Positions 26,818 to 34,714 of a DNA stretch of 64,000 nucleotides are shown here, in pieces (position 1 is the stretch's first letter; every line of letters starts with the position of its first letter). This DNA comes from Methylobacterium sp. WSM2598 (GTDB taxonomy: Bacteria > Pseudomonadota > Alphaproteobacteria > Rhizobiales > Beijerinckiaceae): contig NZ_KB900609.1 in assembly GCF_000379105.1 (NCBI RefSeq), positions 6,574,105-6,638,104 on the forward strand, given 5' to 3'. Below the pieces are notes generated by a model, which searched no databases, was not told the DNA's origin, and was given only the letters and a program-made list of their open reading frames with translations. The translations under genes were made by a program, and so were the position numbers.

Positions 26818-28047
26818 ATGGACCGGGAGACGACCATCGACAGCGGGCAGAACCTGCTCGACGCCGCCGCTGGCCGGGATCTCCTCGACACGGGGGCGAG
26901 CGGCCATGAGGGGCCGCAGGCGAGCGGCCATGAGGGGCCGCAGGCGGGCAGCCACCGGGTGCCCGCGCCCCGATCGCCCGTCATGGCCTGGAACGAGTGG
27001 GACCCGCTCGAGGAGGTGATCGTCGGCAGCCTCGACGGGGCGACGATCCCGACCCACCACCTCACGGTGATCTTCAACCTGCCGCGGGCCGCCCAGCCCT
27101 TCTACCGGCTCGCCTCGGGCTGGAAATACCCGAAATTCATGAAGAAGCTCGCGCAGGCCGAGCTCGACAACTTCATCCGCATCCTGGCGGGCGAGGGCGT
27201 CAGGGTGCGCCGTCCCGACGCGGTCGACTTCTCGAAGAAGTTCAGGGCCCCGCGCTGGACCTCGCGCGGCTTCTGCGTCGCCTGCCCGCGCGACCCCTAC
27301 CTGGTGATCGGCGACGAGATCATCGAGTCGCCGATGTGCTGGCGCTCGCGCTACTTCGAGGGCGACGCCTACCGCTCGCTGTTCAAGGAGTACTTCCGGG
27401 CCGGCGCCCGCTGGACCTCGGCGCCGCGGCCCCAGCTCACCGACGAGCTCTACAATTACGATTACCGGGTGCCGAACCTGAAGGCCGGCGAGCCGATGCG
27501 CTACACGGTCAACGAGTTCGAGCCGGTCTTCGACGCGGCCGACTTCGTGCGCTGCGGGCGCGACCTCTTCGTCACCCGCTCGAACGTGACCAACCTGATG
27601 GGCATCGAGTGGCTGCGCCGCCACCTCGGGCCGGGCTTCCGCATCCACGAGATCGAGAGCCGCTGCCCGCAGCCGATGCACATCGATTCCTCCTTCATGC
27701 CGCTCGCCCCCGGCAAGGTGCTGGTCAACCCCGACTACGTCGACGTCGAGCGCCTGCCGAAGGTCCTGAAGTCCTGGGACGTGCTGATCGCCCCGCGGCC
27801 CGACCCGGTCGAGGGCTTCATGAGCAGGATCTCGATGTGCTCGCCCTGGACCTCGATCAACGTGCTGATGCTCGACGAGAAGAAAGTCGTCGTCGACGCG
27901 AGCCAGCCGACCCTGATCAAGGCGCTGAAGGGCTGGGGCTTCGACCCGATCCCGGCGCCCTTCCTGTCCTACGGGCCGTTCGGCGGCTCCTTCCACTGCG
28001 CGACGCTGGACGTGCGCCGCCGCGGCACGCTCAAGTCCTACTTCTGA
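26818..28047 (+). CDS. Glycine/inosamine-phosphate-type amidinotransferase (AGAT/StrB1 family)
   Basis: 409 residues. The catalytic triad of L-arginine amidinotransferases is intact: Asp239 in EFEPVFDAADF, His288 in MHIDSSF and Cys394 in GGSFHCATLD. The Asp-His spacing is 49 residues, as in human AGAT; the Cys lies 106 residues further on. These enzymes move the amidino group from arginine to an amine (glycine, or an amino-cyclitol phosphate in streptomycin synthesis). AAGGAG six bases before ATG 26818 fixes the start. The N-terminus has a low-complexity extension with a 24-bp tandem duplication (about 26896-26944) encoding ASGHEGPQ twice. Position next to hpnL-K suggests the amino-cyclitol hopanoid as acceptor; a creatine- or osmolyte-related role is the alternative. 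Confidence 0.9.
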   Translation: MDRETTIDSGQNLLDAAAGRDLLDTGASGHEGPQASGHEGPQAGSHRVPAPRSPVMAWNEWDPLEEVIVGSLDGATIPTHHLTVIFNLPRAAQPFYRLASGWKYPKFMKKLAQAELDNFIRILAGEGVRVRRPDAVDFSKKFRAPRWTSRGFCVACPRDPYLVIGDEIIESPMCWRSRYFEGDAYRSLFKEYFRAGARWTSAPRPQLTDELYNYDYRVPNLKAGEPMRYTVNEFEPVFDAADFVRCGRDLFVTRSNVTNLMGIEWLRRHLGPGFRIHEIESRCPQPMHIDSSFMPLAPGKVLVNPDYVDVERLPKVLKSWDVLIAPRPDPVEGFMSRISMCSPWTSINVLMLDEKKVVVDASQPTLIKALKGWGFDPIPAPFLSYGPFGGSFHCATLDVRRRGTLKSYF

Positions 28048-28440
28048 ACCGCCATCCGGTTGATGGCTTCGCCATCTCCGATTTCGGCCATGCGGATGGC
28101 GGCTTCGCTCAGGCGCCGCGCGGGCTTGGGATCCGGGATCCGCTTTGATCAACCGGATCCCGCATGAGCGCGCGGCCCGCGCCACCCGGCCCGGGCCGCG
28201 CATCGCCGGCCGCCCCTGGGGCAGGCGACGGCGCCATCTCGGGCCCTGCTGCTCCGATATTGCCGCCGGGCGCGCCCAATTTGTCACGGGCATGAAGAAA
28301 ACTTCGCGATCTGCCGCCTCGTCGCGGCTGACTTTCCGTTGTTTCTCGTGCGTTGCCGCGGTGACACAGGGCCGGCTAATCGCCACGCTTCACGGTCCGG
28401 TTGGTAGGTCATCGACGCGCCGCGGCCTAAGATCCTGGCC
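28048..28440. other. Intergenic region rich in inverted repeats
   Basis: 393 bp. Right after the stop comes a 9-bp inverted repeat, CGCCATCCG (28050-28058) with CGGATGGCG (28093-28101), enclosing a perfect hairpin GATGGC-TTC-GCCATC (28062-28076), probably the amidinotransferase terminator. The dispersed palindrome at 28134-28162 follows. The 28255-28400 part is AT-richer and should contain the promoter of the next gene. No coding region seen. Confidence 0.55.
28134..28162. repeat. Palindromic repeat, copy 2
   Basis: Arms CGGGATCCG (28134-28142) and CGGATCCCG (28154-28162) around an 11-nt loop; shares the 18-base core CGGGATCCGCTTTGATCA with the copy at 21141. The two copies bracket hpnK, J, I, M, L and the amidinotransferase. 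Confidence 0.75.
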
Positions 28441-29310
28441 ATGGATCTGATCGAACAGCTGATGGCGGGCCTCCCCCTCCCGCGCCTCGCTCGCTTCGTC
28501 GCGGCCGCGGGGGCATTCCTGCCGGCGGCCGCGCTCGCCGCCGACCTGACGCCCCGCCCGGTGCCGGCCTTCGTCGAGGCGCCGCCCCCGATGTGGGTCG
28601 TCACGCTCTCCGCCAACGTCCAGGCCATGCCGCAATATCCCGGCAGCAAGGACTATACGGGGATCGTCTATCCGTCCGGCAGCATTCGCCGGCTCGGCGA
28701 GCCGAAGCGCTTCTCGGCCCCGGACGACGGGATCAGCTTCGCGCTCTACGACTCGCCGAGCCTGCGGATCGGGCCGACCGCCCGCATCCTGACGGGCCGC
28801 TACTTCGGCGACAACCGCAAGGCCCTGTTCGGCTTCAAGGACGTGCGCTGGTCGGTGGAGCCCGGGATCTTCGTCGAGTTCTGGCCGATCCCGATCCTGC
28901 GCGCGCGGGGCGAGCTGCGCCACGGCGTCTTCGGCCATCACGGCCTCGTCGGCACGGTGGCGCTCGACTACGTGCAGCCCGTCGACCGCTTCGTCCTCTC
29001 GCTCGGCCCGCGCTTCAATTTCGGCGACGAGTCCTTCGCCCGCCGCTATTTCGGCGTGACGCCGGACGAGGCCGCCCTCAACGGCCTCGTCACCCCCTAC
29101 CGGCCCGACACTTACGTGACGGTCGGGGCGCTCGCCGCCCTCACCTACACGTTCAACGAGCAATGGTCGGCCACCGGCTACGCGAGCTACAATCGCATCG
29201 TCGCGGATGCCGGGGCGAGCCCGCTGGTGCGCGGCCGCTTCGGCACGCCCGACCAGTTCATCTTCGGCACGCGGGTCGACTACAGCTTCACCATGCCGGC
29301 GCCGTTCTGA
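28441..29310 (+). CDS. MipA/OmpV-family outer-membrane protein
   Basis: 289 residues. A signal peptide ends at ALA-AD (about residue 34). The mature part alternates like a beta-barrel, begins with the family phrase VQAMPQYPGSKDY and ends in a C-terminal Phe, the usual signal for outer-membrane insertion. MipA/OmpV proteins are scaffolds for murein enzymes or small porins; substrate unknown. Start ATG 28441; an ATG seven codons later is equally possible as no ribosome site is clear. Next to hopanoid genes, but a functional link is not shown. Confidence 0.88.
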   Translation: MDLIEQLMAGLPLPRLARFVAAAGAFLPAAALAADLTPRPVPAFVEAPPPMWVVTLSANVQAMPQYPGSKDYTGIVYPSGSIRRLGEPKRFSAPDDGISFALYDSPSLRIGPTARILTGRYFGDNRKALFGFKDVRWSVEPGIFVEFWPIPILRARGELRHGVFGHHGLVGTVALDYVQPVDRFVLSLGPRFNFGDESFARRYFGVTPDEAALNGLVTPYRPDTYVTVGALAALTYTFNEQWSATGYASYNRIVADAGASPLVRGRFGTPDQFIFGTRVDYSFTMPAPF

Positions 29311-29329
29311 GCGTCGGCGGCTCGCCCCC

Positions 29330-30118
29330 TCAGGCGAGGTGGGCCATGCTGCAGCTCTGGCCGCCATCGACCGGCAGGCAGACGCCGGTGATAAAGCGGG
29401 CCTCGTCCGAGGCCAGGAACACCGCCGCGTGGGCGATGTCCCAGGCCTCGCCGAGCCGCCCGAGGGGCACGAGCCGGTCGCGGCCCGCGTCGCGGGTCCC
29501 GGCCGCCCGGCAATCGTCGCGCAGGGACGTGTCGAGGAGCCCCGGCAGGATGGCGTTCGCCCGGATGCCGTCGCGGGCATATTGCATCGCCACCGCGACC
29601 GTCGCCTGGTTCACCGCGGCCTTGGCGGCCCCGTAGGCGAAGGCCGCTGCCCCGGTCCAGCGGATCGAGGCCACGGACGAGATGTTGACGACGGCCCCCC
29701 GCCGGCGCGCCCGCATGCCGGGCAGCACGGCCCGGCAGGTGCGCCAGACCCCGCCGACATTCACCTCGATGGCGCGCCGCCACGCCGCCTCGTCGAGGTC
29801 CTCCGGCCCGCCGGGCTCGGCCAGGCCGACATTGTTGTGCAGGATGTCGATGCCCCCGAAGCGCCGCTCGGCCGCCGCGACGGCCCGCACCACCGCCTCG
29901 GAATCGGTCACGTCCGCGGCGAGCGCCTCGGCGTCGTTGCCCTCCTCGGCGATCAGGTGGGCGGTCTCCTCGGCGGCCTCGGCCAGCCGGTCGACGCAGA
30001 CCACCCGCGCGCCCTCGCGCGCGAAGGCCACGGCCGCGGCCTTGCCGTTGCCCCAGCCCGTTCCGGCCGAGCCGGCGCCGAAGACGATCGCGGTTTTTCC
30101 GATGAGGCGGTCGGGCAT
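29330..30118 (-). CDS. SDR-family oxidoreductase
   Basis: 262 residues, classical short-chain dehydrogenase. The nucleotide-binding loop is GAGSAGTGWGNG (variant of TGxxxGxG), followed by DVTDS, the NNVG motif, ISS, and the catalytic YGAAK. The C-terminus VCLPVDGGQS is typical of the FabG-like group. Substrate unknown. ATG 30118 gives the canonical N-terminus MPDRLIGKTAIVFGAG; no ribosome site is clear. It converges on the OmpV-like gene with 19 bp between. Confidence 0.9.
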   Translation of the reverse strand: MPDRLIGKTAIVFGAGSAGTGWGNGKAAAVAFAREGARVVCVDRLAEAAEETAHLIAEEGNDAEALAADVTDSEAVVRAVAAAERRFGGIDILHNNVGLAEPGGPEDLDEAAWRRAIEVNVGGVWRTCRAVLPGMRARRRGAVVNISSVASIRWTGAAAFAYGAAKAAVNQATVAVAMQYARDGIRANAILPGLLDTSLRDDCRAAGTRDAGRDRLVPLGRLGEAWDIAHAAVFLASDEARFITGVCLPVDGGQSCSMAHLA

Positions 30119-30268
30119 GGGGGCAGTCTCGCGTGCCCCGGGAGACTCGCGAGAAACCCCGTCCTCCCGCAACCGGCCGGGGAGCAGGACCGCCATCCGG
30201 CGCCCGCATGGCTCCCCGCCGCGGCGCCCGCAAGGGACCCGCCCGGCCTGCGCGCCCCGATGCCCGGA

Positions 30269-30463
30269 TCAGGCCGCCCGCGTCGCCCGCCGCCAGGTCG
30301 CCACGGCGAGGCCGAGGGCCAGGGCGACCTGCAGGAAGTTGCCGTCGCTGAGGTAGGGCGAGCCGAGCTGGAGCTGGTGCGCCAGCCGCACGGCGAGGCC
30401 GAGGAGCAGGAACGCGCCGCAGAAGGCGAGCGCGGCGAGGAGGAGCGCGAGGAAGTCGTTCAT
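30269..30463 (-). CDS. Small membrane protein (64 aa), unknown
   Basis: Two predicted TM helices (FLALLLAALAFCGAFLLLGL and LQVALALGLAVATW) joined by a short polar loop, ending in basic residues. No family recognised. ATG at 30463; the short inverted repeat GGCCCGG/CCGGGCC at 30470-30489 lies just upstream and may act as terminator of the GST gene or mask this ribosome site. Codon use fits a real gene. Confidence 0.5.
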   Translation of the reverse strand: MNDFLALLLAALAFCGAFLLLGLAVRLAHQLQLGSPYLSDGNFLQVALALGLAVATWRRATRAA

Positions 30464-30516
30464 GGTTCCGGCCCGGAGATGTCCGGGCCTCCGTGCAAGG
30501 CCGGGGCCAGCCGGGA

Positions 30517-31119
30517 TCAGACCGGCCGCGTCGCCTGCATCGAGGGCCGGGCGCCGAAGCGGGCGAACCACGCGTCCGCCGCCGGGTAGCGGCCGTGCCA
30601 GTCGATCTCGGGGAAGCGCAGGTCGAGGTAGCCGAGGGCGCAGCCGAACGTGATGGTGCCGATGTCGAGCCGGTCCCCGAGGCCCGGCGCAGCCGCCTCG
30701 ATCGCCTGGAGCGCGCACTCGATCTTGGCGCGCTGGCCCGCCACCCAGGCCTCCGAGCGCTCGTTCTCCGCCCGCACGCGGGTCTCGTAGACGGTCACCA
30801 GGGCTGCGTCGAGCAGGCCGTCGCCGAGGGACTGGGCCGTCAGCACGCCCCAGCGGGTGGCGTTGCGCGGGAACAGCCCGCCTTCCCCGACATGGTCGAG
30901 GTACTCGCAGATGACCCGGCTGTCGGCCAGCACGGTGCCGTCGTCGAGGACCAGGGTCGGCACCTGGCCGAGGGGGTTGCGGGCGACGAGGCCGCCGTCC
31001 CGGTTCACCGGATGGGCCGCCGCGGGCACCAGTTCCAGCCGGCCGACCAGGCCGAGTTCGTGGGCCGTCACCATCACCTTGCGGACGAAGGGCGACGTCA
31101 CCGAGTGGTAGAGCTGCAT
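30517..31119 (-). CDS. Glutathione S-transferase family protein
   Basis: 200 residues. N-terminal thioredoxin-like domain with TSPFVRKV, the cis-proline in GQVPTL and the GSH-binding ADSRVICEYL; the rest is an all-helical C-terminal domain. Likely a cytosolic detoxification or disulfide-exchange GST with unknown substrate. GGGAGG a few bases upstream of ATG 31119 supports the start. 22 bp downstream of the hydrolase-fold gene on the same strand. Confidence 0.9.
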   Translation of the reverse strand: MQLYHSVTSPFVRKVMVTAHELGLVGRLELVPAAAHPVNRDGGLVARNPLGQVPTLVLDDGTVLADSRVICEYLDHVGEGGLFPRNATRWGVLTAQSLGDGLLDAALVTVYETRVRAENERSEAWVAGQRAKIECALQAIEAAAPGLGDRLDIGTITFGCALGYLDLRFPEIDWHGRYPAADAWFARFGARPSMQATRPV

Positions 31120-31141
31120 CGGGACCTCCCGGACAGGGGCG

Positions 31142-32380
31142 TCAGTGCCGCGGGCGCTGGCCGACCGGGCGCGGGCCCGGCTTCGGGGCGGCGGGCTTGG
31201 CGGAAGCGGGCTTGGCGGAAGCGGGCTTGGCGGCGGTGGCGGCCGTGGCGGCCGGCCGCTCGGCCGGCGGGCGCGGGCTCTCGGCGGCGAGGCGGCGCAC
31301 CGGCCAGCCGTCGCTCCAGCGCTCCATGTCGGTGAAGCGCGGATTGGCCTTGAGCGAGGCGGCGTCCTGCCCCGCGAAGGCGGCGGCCGCCGCCATGTCG
31401 AAGGTCTTCCAGAAGCCCAGGTAGTCGAGGGTGTCGGTCCCCGCCGCGTTGATCTGCGCGACGAGGGTCGTCTGCTCCCCGGTGAGCGCCATGTCGGCGG
31501 ACCACTTGAAGGGCGGCGGCTTCTGCCTCTGATCCTTGGGCGGCTCGGGCGGCAGCTTGATCGCCGCCGCGTCGTAGGCGGCGTTGCTGCCGGCCGGAGA
31601 GGCCAGGGTCGCCGAGAGGGCCGGGAAGCCGTGATCGTCCGAGAGCACCCGCATCAGCAGCTTGCGGGCGGGGGGAACCGCCGCGGTCTCGCGCATCAGG
31701 CGGCGCGCCGCGAGATCGGCCGCCCGCGCGTCCCGGTCGCCGATGATGGTGATGAGGAGCGTGCCGGGCGCGATCCGGGAGAGGTCGTGGAGCGCGATGC
31801 CGCGGGTCTTCTCGTCCCGGGCGATGCCCCCCGGCATGGCGCCGAAGATCAGCTTCGGGGCCGGCAGGCCGGCCTCCGCCGCGTCCGCCGCGAGGTTGGC
31901 GGCGATCGGCACGCCCGCGAGGTGGCCGATCAGCGCGAGCCGGGCCGGGTCCGGCTTGGCCTCGGGGTCGCCCGCGAGCGCGTCGAGCGCGTCCTTGACC
32001 ATCCGGGTCGCCGCCGCGCTGGCATCGGCCGGACGCGTGCGGTTCACCTCCTGGAAGCGGGGGAACAGGACGAGGTAGCCCTCGCGGGCGAGGTGCTCGA
32101 TCCAGGAGCCGTAGGATTGCGGGTTGACCGCGCCCCAGGCGTGCAGCACCACCGCGACCGGCCGGCCCTCGGCCGGGGCCGGGCCGCTGCCGTAGAACGC
32201 GAAGGTGATCGCCCCCGTCCGGCCGAGCGCCCGCTTCACCACCGAGGACGCGGTGTAGGCCTGGCCGCCCGGTCCCTCCTTGGGCTGGGCGGGCGGCGTG
32301 GCAGCCCCCGCCTGACCGATCCCCGCGCAGAGGCCGAGTGTCAGGACGAGGGCGTGGCAGGAACGGATCGTGAGGCGCAT
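31142..32380 (-). CDS. Secreted alpha/beta-hydrolase-fold protein lacking the Ser nucleophile
   Basis: 412 residues with a signal peptide (LVLTLGLCAGIGQAGA). The fold is suggested by VAVVLHAWGA, YLVLFPRF, a nucleophile-elbow region and a late SDDHGFP that could supply Asp/His. The elbow reads G152-H-L-A-G156: the expected Ser is Leu154, so usual esterase chemistry is unlikely. The C-terminal tail has three 15-bp repeats (about 31190-31237) encoding PASAK-type units. ATG 32380 chosen for the signal peptide. It may bind rather than cleave its ligand. Confidence 0.7.
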   Translation of the reverse strand: MRLTIRSCHALVLTLGLCAGIGQAGAATPPAQPKEGPGGQAYTASSVVKRALGRTGAITFAFYGSGPAPAEGRPVAVVLHAWGAVNPQSYGSWIEHLAREGYLVLFPRFQEVNRTRPADASAAATRMVKDALDALAGDPEAKPDPARLALIGHLAGVPIAANLAADAAEAGLPAPKLIFGAMPGGIARDEKTRGIALHDLSRIAPGTLLITIIGDRDARAADLAARRLMRETAAVPPARKLLMRVLSDDHGFPALSATLASPAGSNAAYDAAAIKLPPEPPKDQRQKPPPFKWSADMALTGEQTTLVAQINAAGTDTLDYLGFWKTFDMAAAAAFAGQDAASLKANPRFTDMERWSDGWPVRRLAAESPRPPAERPAATAATAAKPASAKPASAKPAAPKPGPRPVGQRPRH

Positions 32381-32527
32381 GCGACCGGGACGAGCGGGGA
32401 TCCGCCGGCGGTAGCCGGACCGTCGATCCGCCCCACCCGACACCACTTCGCCCGCAATCTCAAGGCTTCATCGGTCGCACGCGGCCCGGCACGGGCAGGT
32501 GTGTCGCTTCCGCGGTACAGTCCAGCG

Positions 32528-32569
32528 GCGAGGAGCGCTGACGGACGAGCGCCCGTCAGCGCTCCTCGC
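32528..32569 (-). terminator. 17-bp stem-loop overlapping the nepR-like stop
   Basis: Perfect arms at 32528-32544 and 32553-32569 with an 8-nt loop. The right arm contains the last codons and stop (32556-32558) of the NepR-like gene, so the hairpin forms in its mRNA end. No T-tract follows on the minus strand; a terminator or stability role is inferred. Confidence 0.6.
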
Positions 32570-32765
32570 GCCGCTCCCGGTCGAGCGCGTCGAGCTGCGC
32601 GATCAGCTGGGTGAGGGTCTCCGGCACGGGCTGGTTGACCGTGTCGGTGTAGAGCGAGCGCAGATCGTGCCCGAGTTTGGCGAGCAGCAGGGCGTCCGCC
32701 AGCGACGAGGCCGTCGCATGCGTCTGGCCGAAGCTCGCCGCGTGGTTGCTCGGGATGACCTTCAT
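32556..32765 (-). CDS. NepR-family anti-sigma factor paralogue
   Basis: 69 residues. The NepR core is clear: LGHDLRSLYTDTVNQPVP followed by ETLTQLIAQLDAL, matching the two-helix EcfG-binding segment. NepR holds sigma factor EcfG inactive until phosphorylated PhyR captures it, a system first worked out in Methylobacterium. The usual nepR neighbours ecfG and phyR are absent here, so this is a stand-alone paralogue. ATG 32765 chosen as the family-like N-terminus follows. A near-match EcfG promoter lies upstream and a long hairpin covers its 3' end. The disordered N-terminal part is also typical. Confidence 0.78.
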   Translation of the reverse strand: MKVIPSNHAASFGQTHATASSLADALLLAKLGHDLRSLYTDTVNQPVPETLTQLIAQLDALDRERREER

Positions 32766-32853
32766 GGATCGTCTTCGGGCGGGTGCCCTGCCTCCGGTTT
32801 GCAACAGCCGCGCGGGACCGTGAGGCGGCAGGCGTCAACAAATCCCGAGTAAC

Positions 32854-32878
32854 AACGCGGCTCCCCGGGCCGGGTTGC
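32854..32878 (-). promoter_or_regulatory. Possible EcfG-type promoter of the nepR paralogue (one mismatch)
   Basis: Read on the minus strand: GCAAC (32878-32874), 16-bp spacer, CGTT (32857-32854). Only the second -35 base departs from GGAAC. It is 89 bp before the gene. NepR genes are often self-regulated by EcfG, which makes the weak match worth noting. Confidence 0.35.
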
Positions 32879-33046
32879 GCAGATCCTCCGGATCGAGGGT
32901 GCGATGATGCGATTCTCGGTCGTCAACCTTGCACGGCCGTCACGGGCGGGCGCGCCCGGAACGACTGGGACCGCATTCGCGCCCGCGCGGCGGTGACCGG
33001 CCGGTTCCGCAACGTCACCGCGCGCCCGGAACGGGCGCGGCGGCGC

Positions 33047-33472
33047 TCAGCCGGCGCTGGCGTCGCCCACGGCCGAGCGCCCGCCGTGGTAGCCGGCGGC
33101 CTGCTCGACGAGGGTGAGGATGTCGAGGGCCCGCCAGGGTTTCGGAATGAAGGTGGCCGACATCCGCAGGTCGCTCGGCTGGTCGCCGGCATCGCCCGAG
33201 GTCAGCAGCACGTGGACGCGCGGCCAGGTCACGCCGATGATCCGCGCGAGTTCGAACCCGCCGATCGGCCCCGGGGTGCGCACGTCGGAGAAGACGACGT
33301 TCACCTCCCCGCCCCGCTCGCGCAGGATGGCGAGGGCCTTCTCGGCGGTGTCGGCCTCGATGACGCGGAAGCCGGTCTCCTCGAGAAGCGTGGCCGCGAG
33401 GAAGCGCTCCTCCGGCTCGTCCTCGACGACCAGGATCACGGGTTGCGTCTTGGCGGCACCGGACTCGCTCAT
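33047..33472 (-). CDS. Single-domain response regulator
   Basis: 141 residues, one receiver domain and no output domain. Acidic pocket VVEDEPEE, phosphoacceptor Asp in VVFSDVRTPGP, Thr/Ser in VLLTSGDAG and Lys in IPKPW are all present, so it should be phosphorylatable. Similar stand-alone receivers act in phosphorelays. Start 33472 (MSESG) or 33478. It precedes the NepR-like gene on the same strand with 281 bp between. A link to the stress response is possible but not shown. Confidence 0.88.
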   Translation of the reverse strand: MSESGAAKTQPVILVVEDEPEERFLAATLLEETGFRVIEADTAEKALAILRERGGEVNVVFSDVRTPGPIGGFELARIIGVTWPRVHVLLTSGDAGDQPSDLRMSATFIPKPWRALDILTLVEQAAGYHGGRSAVGDASAG

Positions 33473-33478
33473 AGCCAT

Positions 33479-33856
33479 GGAACGGGAATCCAGTCCACTG
33501 GTTGCATCGCCCTGAACGGTTCTCCCGGCGGGCTCACGGAAGCTTGACCACCAGCGCATCATCTTGCTCTTGATGAACCGAATCAAGGGCGCGCCGGCCA
33601 CGAGCCCCCGCGTCCGGCCTCGGCGGAACGCCCCGCCCGGTGCCGCGTCGGCCCCTCGCCAACCCGCTCCTCGCGGATGTCGATGTCTCCCACCCCCATG
33701 TTGCGGCATCGGCGCGCGCCCGCAAGGCGGTGCGCGGCCGGATTCCGTTCACGATTCAGCAAAAGAGCGCAGCGGGTGCGCCTCCGCACACGGGCGGGCG
33801 GCCCGGAGGCCGGACCGCCCGCCCGTCGCGGCTCGGGCCGCGGGCTCCCGCGCGAC
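33479..33856. other. Intergenic region without a gene
   Basis: 378 bp. It contains an imperfectly spaced inverted repeat CTTGAT-N7-ATCAAG (33569-33587), otherwise GC-rich sequence with mixed codon character. It should hold the promoter of the response regulator. No coding region is convincing. Confidence 0.45.
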
Positions 33857-34636
33857 TCAGGCCGCGGCGGCCTTGCGGCTCTTCGCCGGCCAGCCGAGGG
33901 CCACGAGGCGCTGCTTGGCGTGCTCGCGCACCTCGTCGCGCAGCCCCGGCGCCATGGCGGCGAGCCGCGCCTGGGTCGCGGGGTCGAGCATCAGGTCGGT
34001 GACGGCGTTGATGCTCTTGGCCTTGTCGATCTCGGCCTTCAGGTCGGCCTCCGCCGCCTGGGAGGCGTCCGGCAGGGCCTCGCCCTCGCGGGTGGCGTCC
34101 GCGAGATCCTCCGCGTCCTCCTCGTCGGGCGCCTGGATCCGCGCCGGCTTGGCCCGCGCGGCCGATGCGCCGGCCTGCGACGCGACGGCGCCGTGCGGCG
34201 CGGAGGCGCCGCCCTGGAGGTCGGGCCGGGAGGCCCTGAACTCGTCCGCCTCATCCTCCGAGTAGAGCAGGCCGTGGAGCCCCACGAGCTTCAGGATCAC
34301 GCGGTCCTTCGCCCGCTTCTCCGCCATGGCGTAGACGTAGGCCGGCTGCTTGCCGCCGATCTTGTAGTTCACGCCGATGAGCGCCTCGCCGATCGACCAC
34401 TCGCTGCGCTCGCCGTTCGGGCCCGGCATGTGCCCGGTGACCAGGATCACCGCCTCGTCGCGCTCCGCGCGCACGATCACGGGCGCGTCGAAGCGGATGC
34501 GGGCCTGGGCGGCGATCCGCTCCAGGGCCTTGTGATAGATCACGGCGGTTCCCTGCACCCGCCAGACGTTGCCGGCCAGAGGCTCCCCGTAGGTCGCGAG
34601 GATCTCCGCGATCTGCTTGTCGGTCGTTGCACTCAT
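33857..34636 (-). CDS. Conserved hypothetical protein (259 aa)
   Basis: Not recognised with certainty. The N-terminal 150 residues look globular (AVIYHKALERIAAQARIRF, EWSIGEALIGVN, YVYAMAEKRAKDRVILKLVG). The last phrase resembles a segment of phage single-strand-annealing or recombination-associated proteins, but only weakly. The C-terminal half is charged and alanine-rich, ending in a basic AKSRKAAAA tail. ATG 34636 with AGGTGAGAT upstream. An operator-like inverted repeat lies 79 bp upstream. Phage origin or DNA binding is speculation. Confidence 0.65.
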   Translation of the reverse strand: MSATTDKQIAEILATYGEPLAGNVWRVQGTAVIYHKALERIAAQARIRFDAPVIVRAERDEAVILVTGHMPGPNGERSEWSIGEALIGVNYKIGGKQPAYVYAMAEKRAKDRVILKLVGLHGLLYSEDEADEFRASRPDLQGGASAPHGAVASQAGASAARAKPARIQAPDEEDAEDLADATREGEALPDASQAAEADLKAEIDKAKSINAVTDLMLDPATQARLAAMAPGLRDEVREHAKQRLVALGWPAKSRKAAAA

Positions 34637-34714
34637 GCGATCGATCTCACCTGCTCGAAGGCGGCGCCGGGGCCCGCGCGGGACACCCGCCACCACGTCC
34701 GCTGGTCTAGCACG

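Noticed and set aside
28144..28152. TTGATCAA within the dispersed palindrome as an Fnr site
   Set aside because: The half-sites have no N4 spacer and the sequence is part of a repeat seen elsewhere.
33569..33587. CTTGAT-N7-ATCAAG as an Fnr/FixK box
   Set aside because: The spacer is seven bases instead of four.
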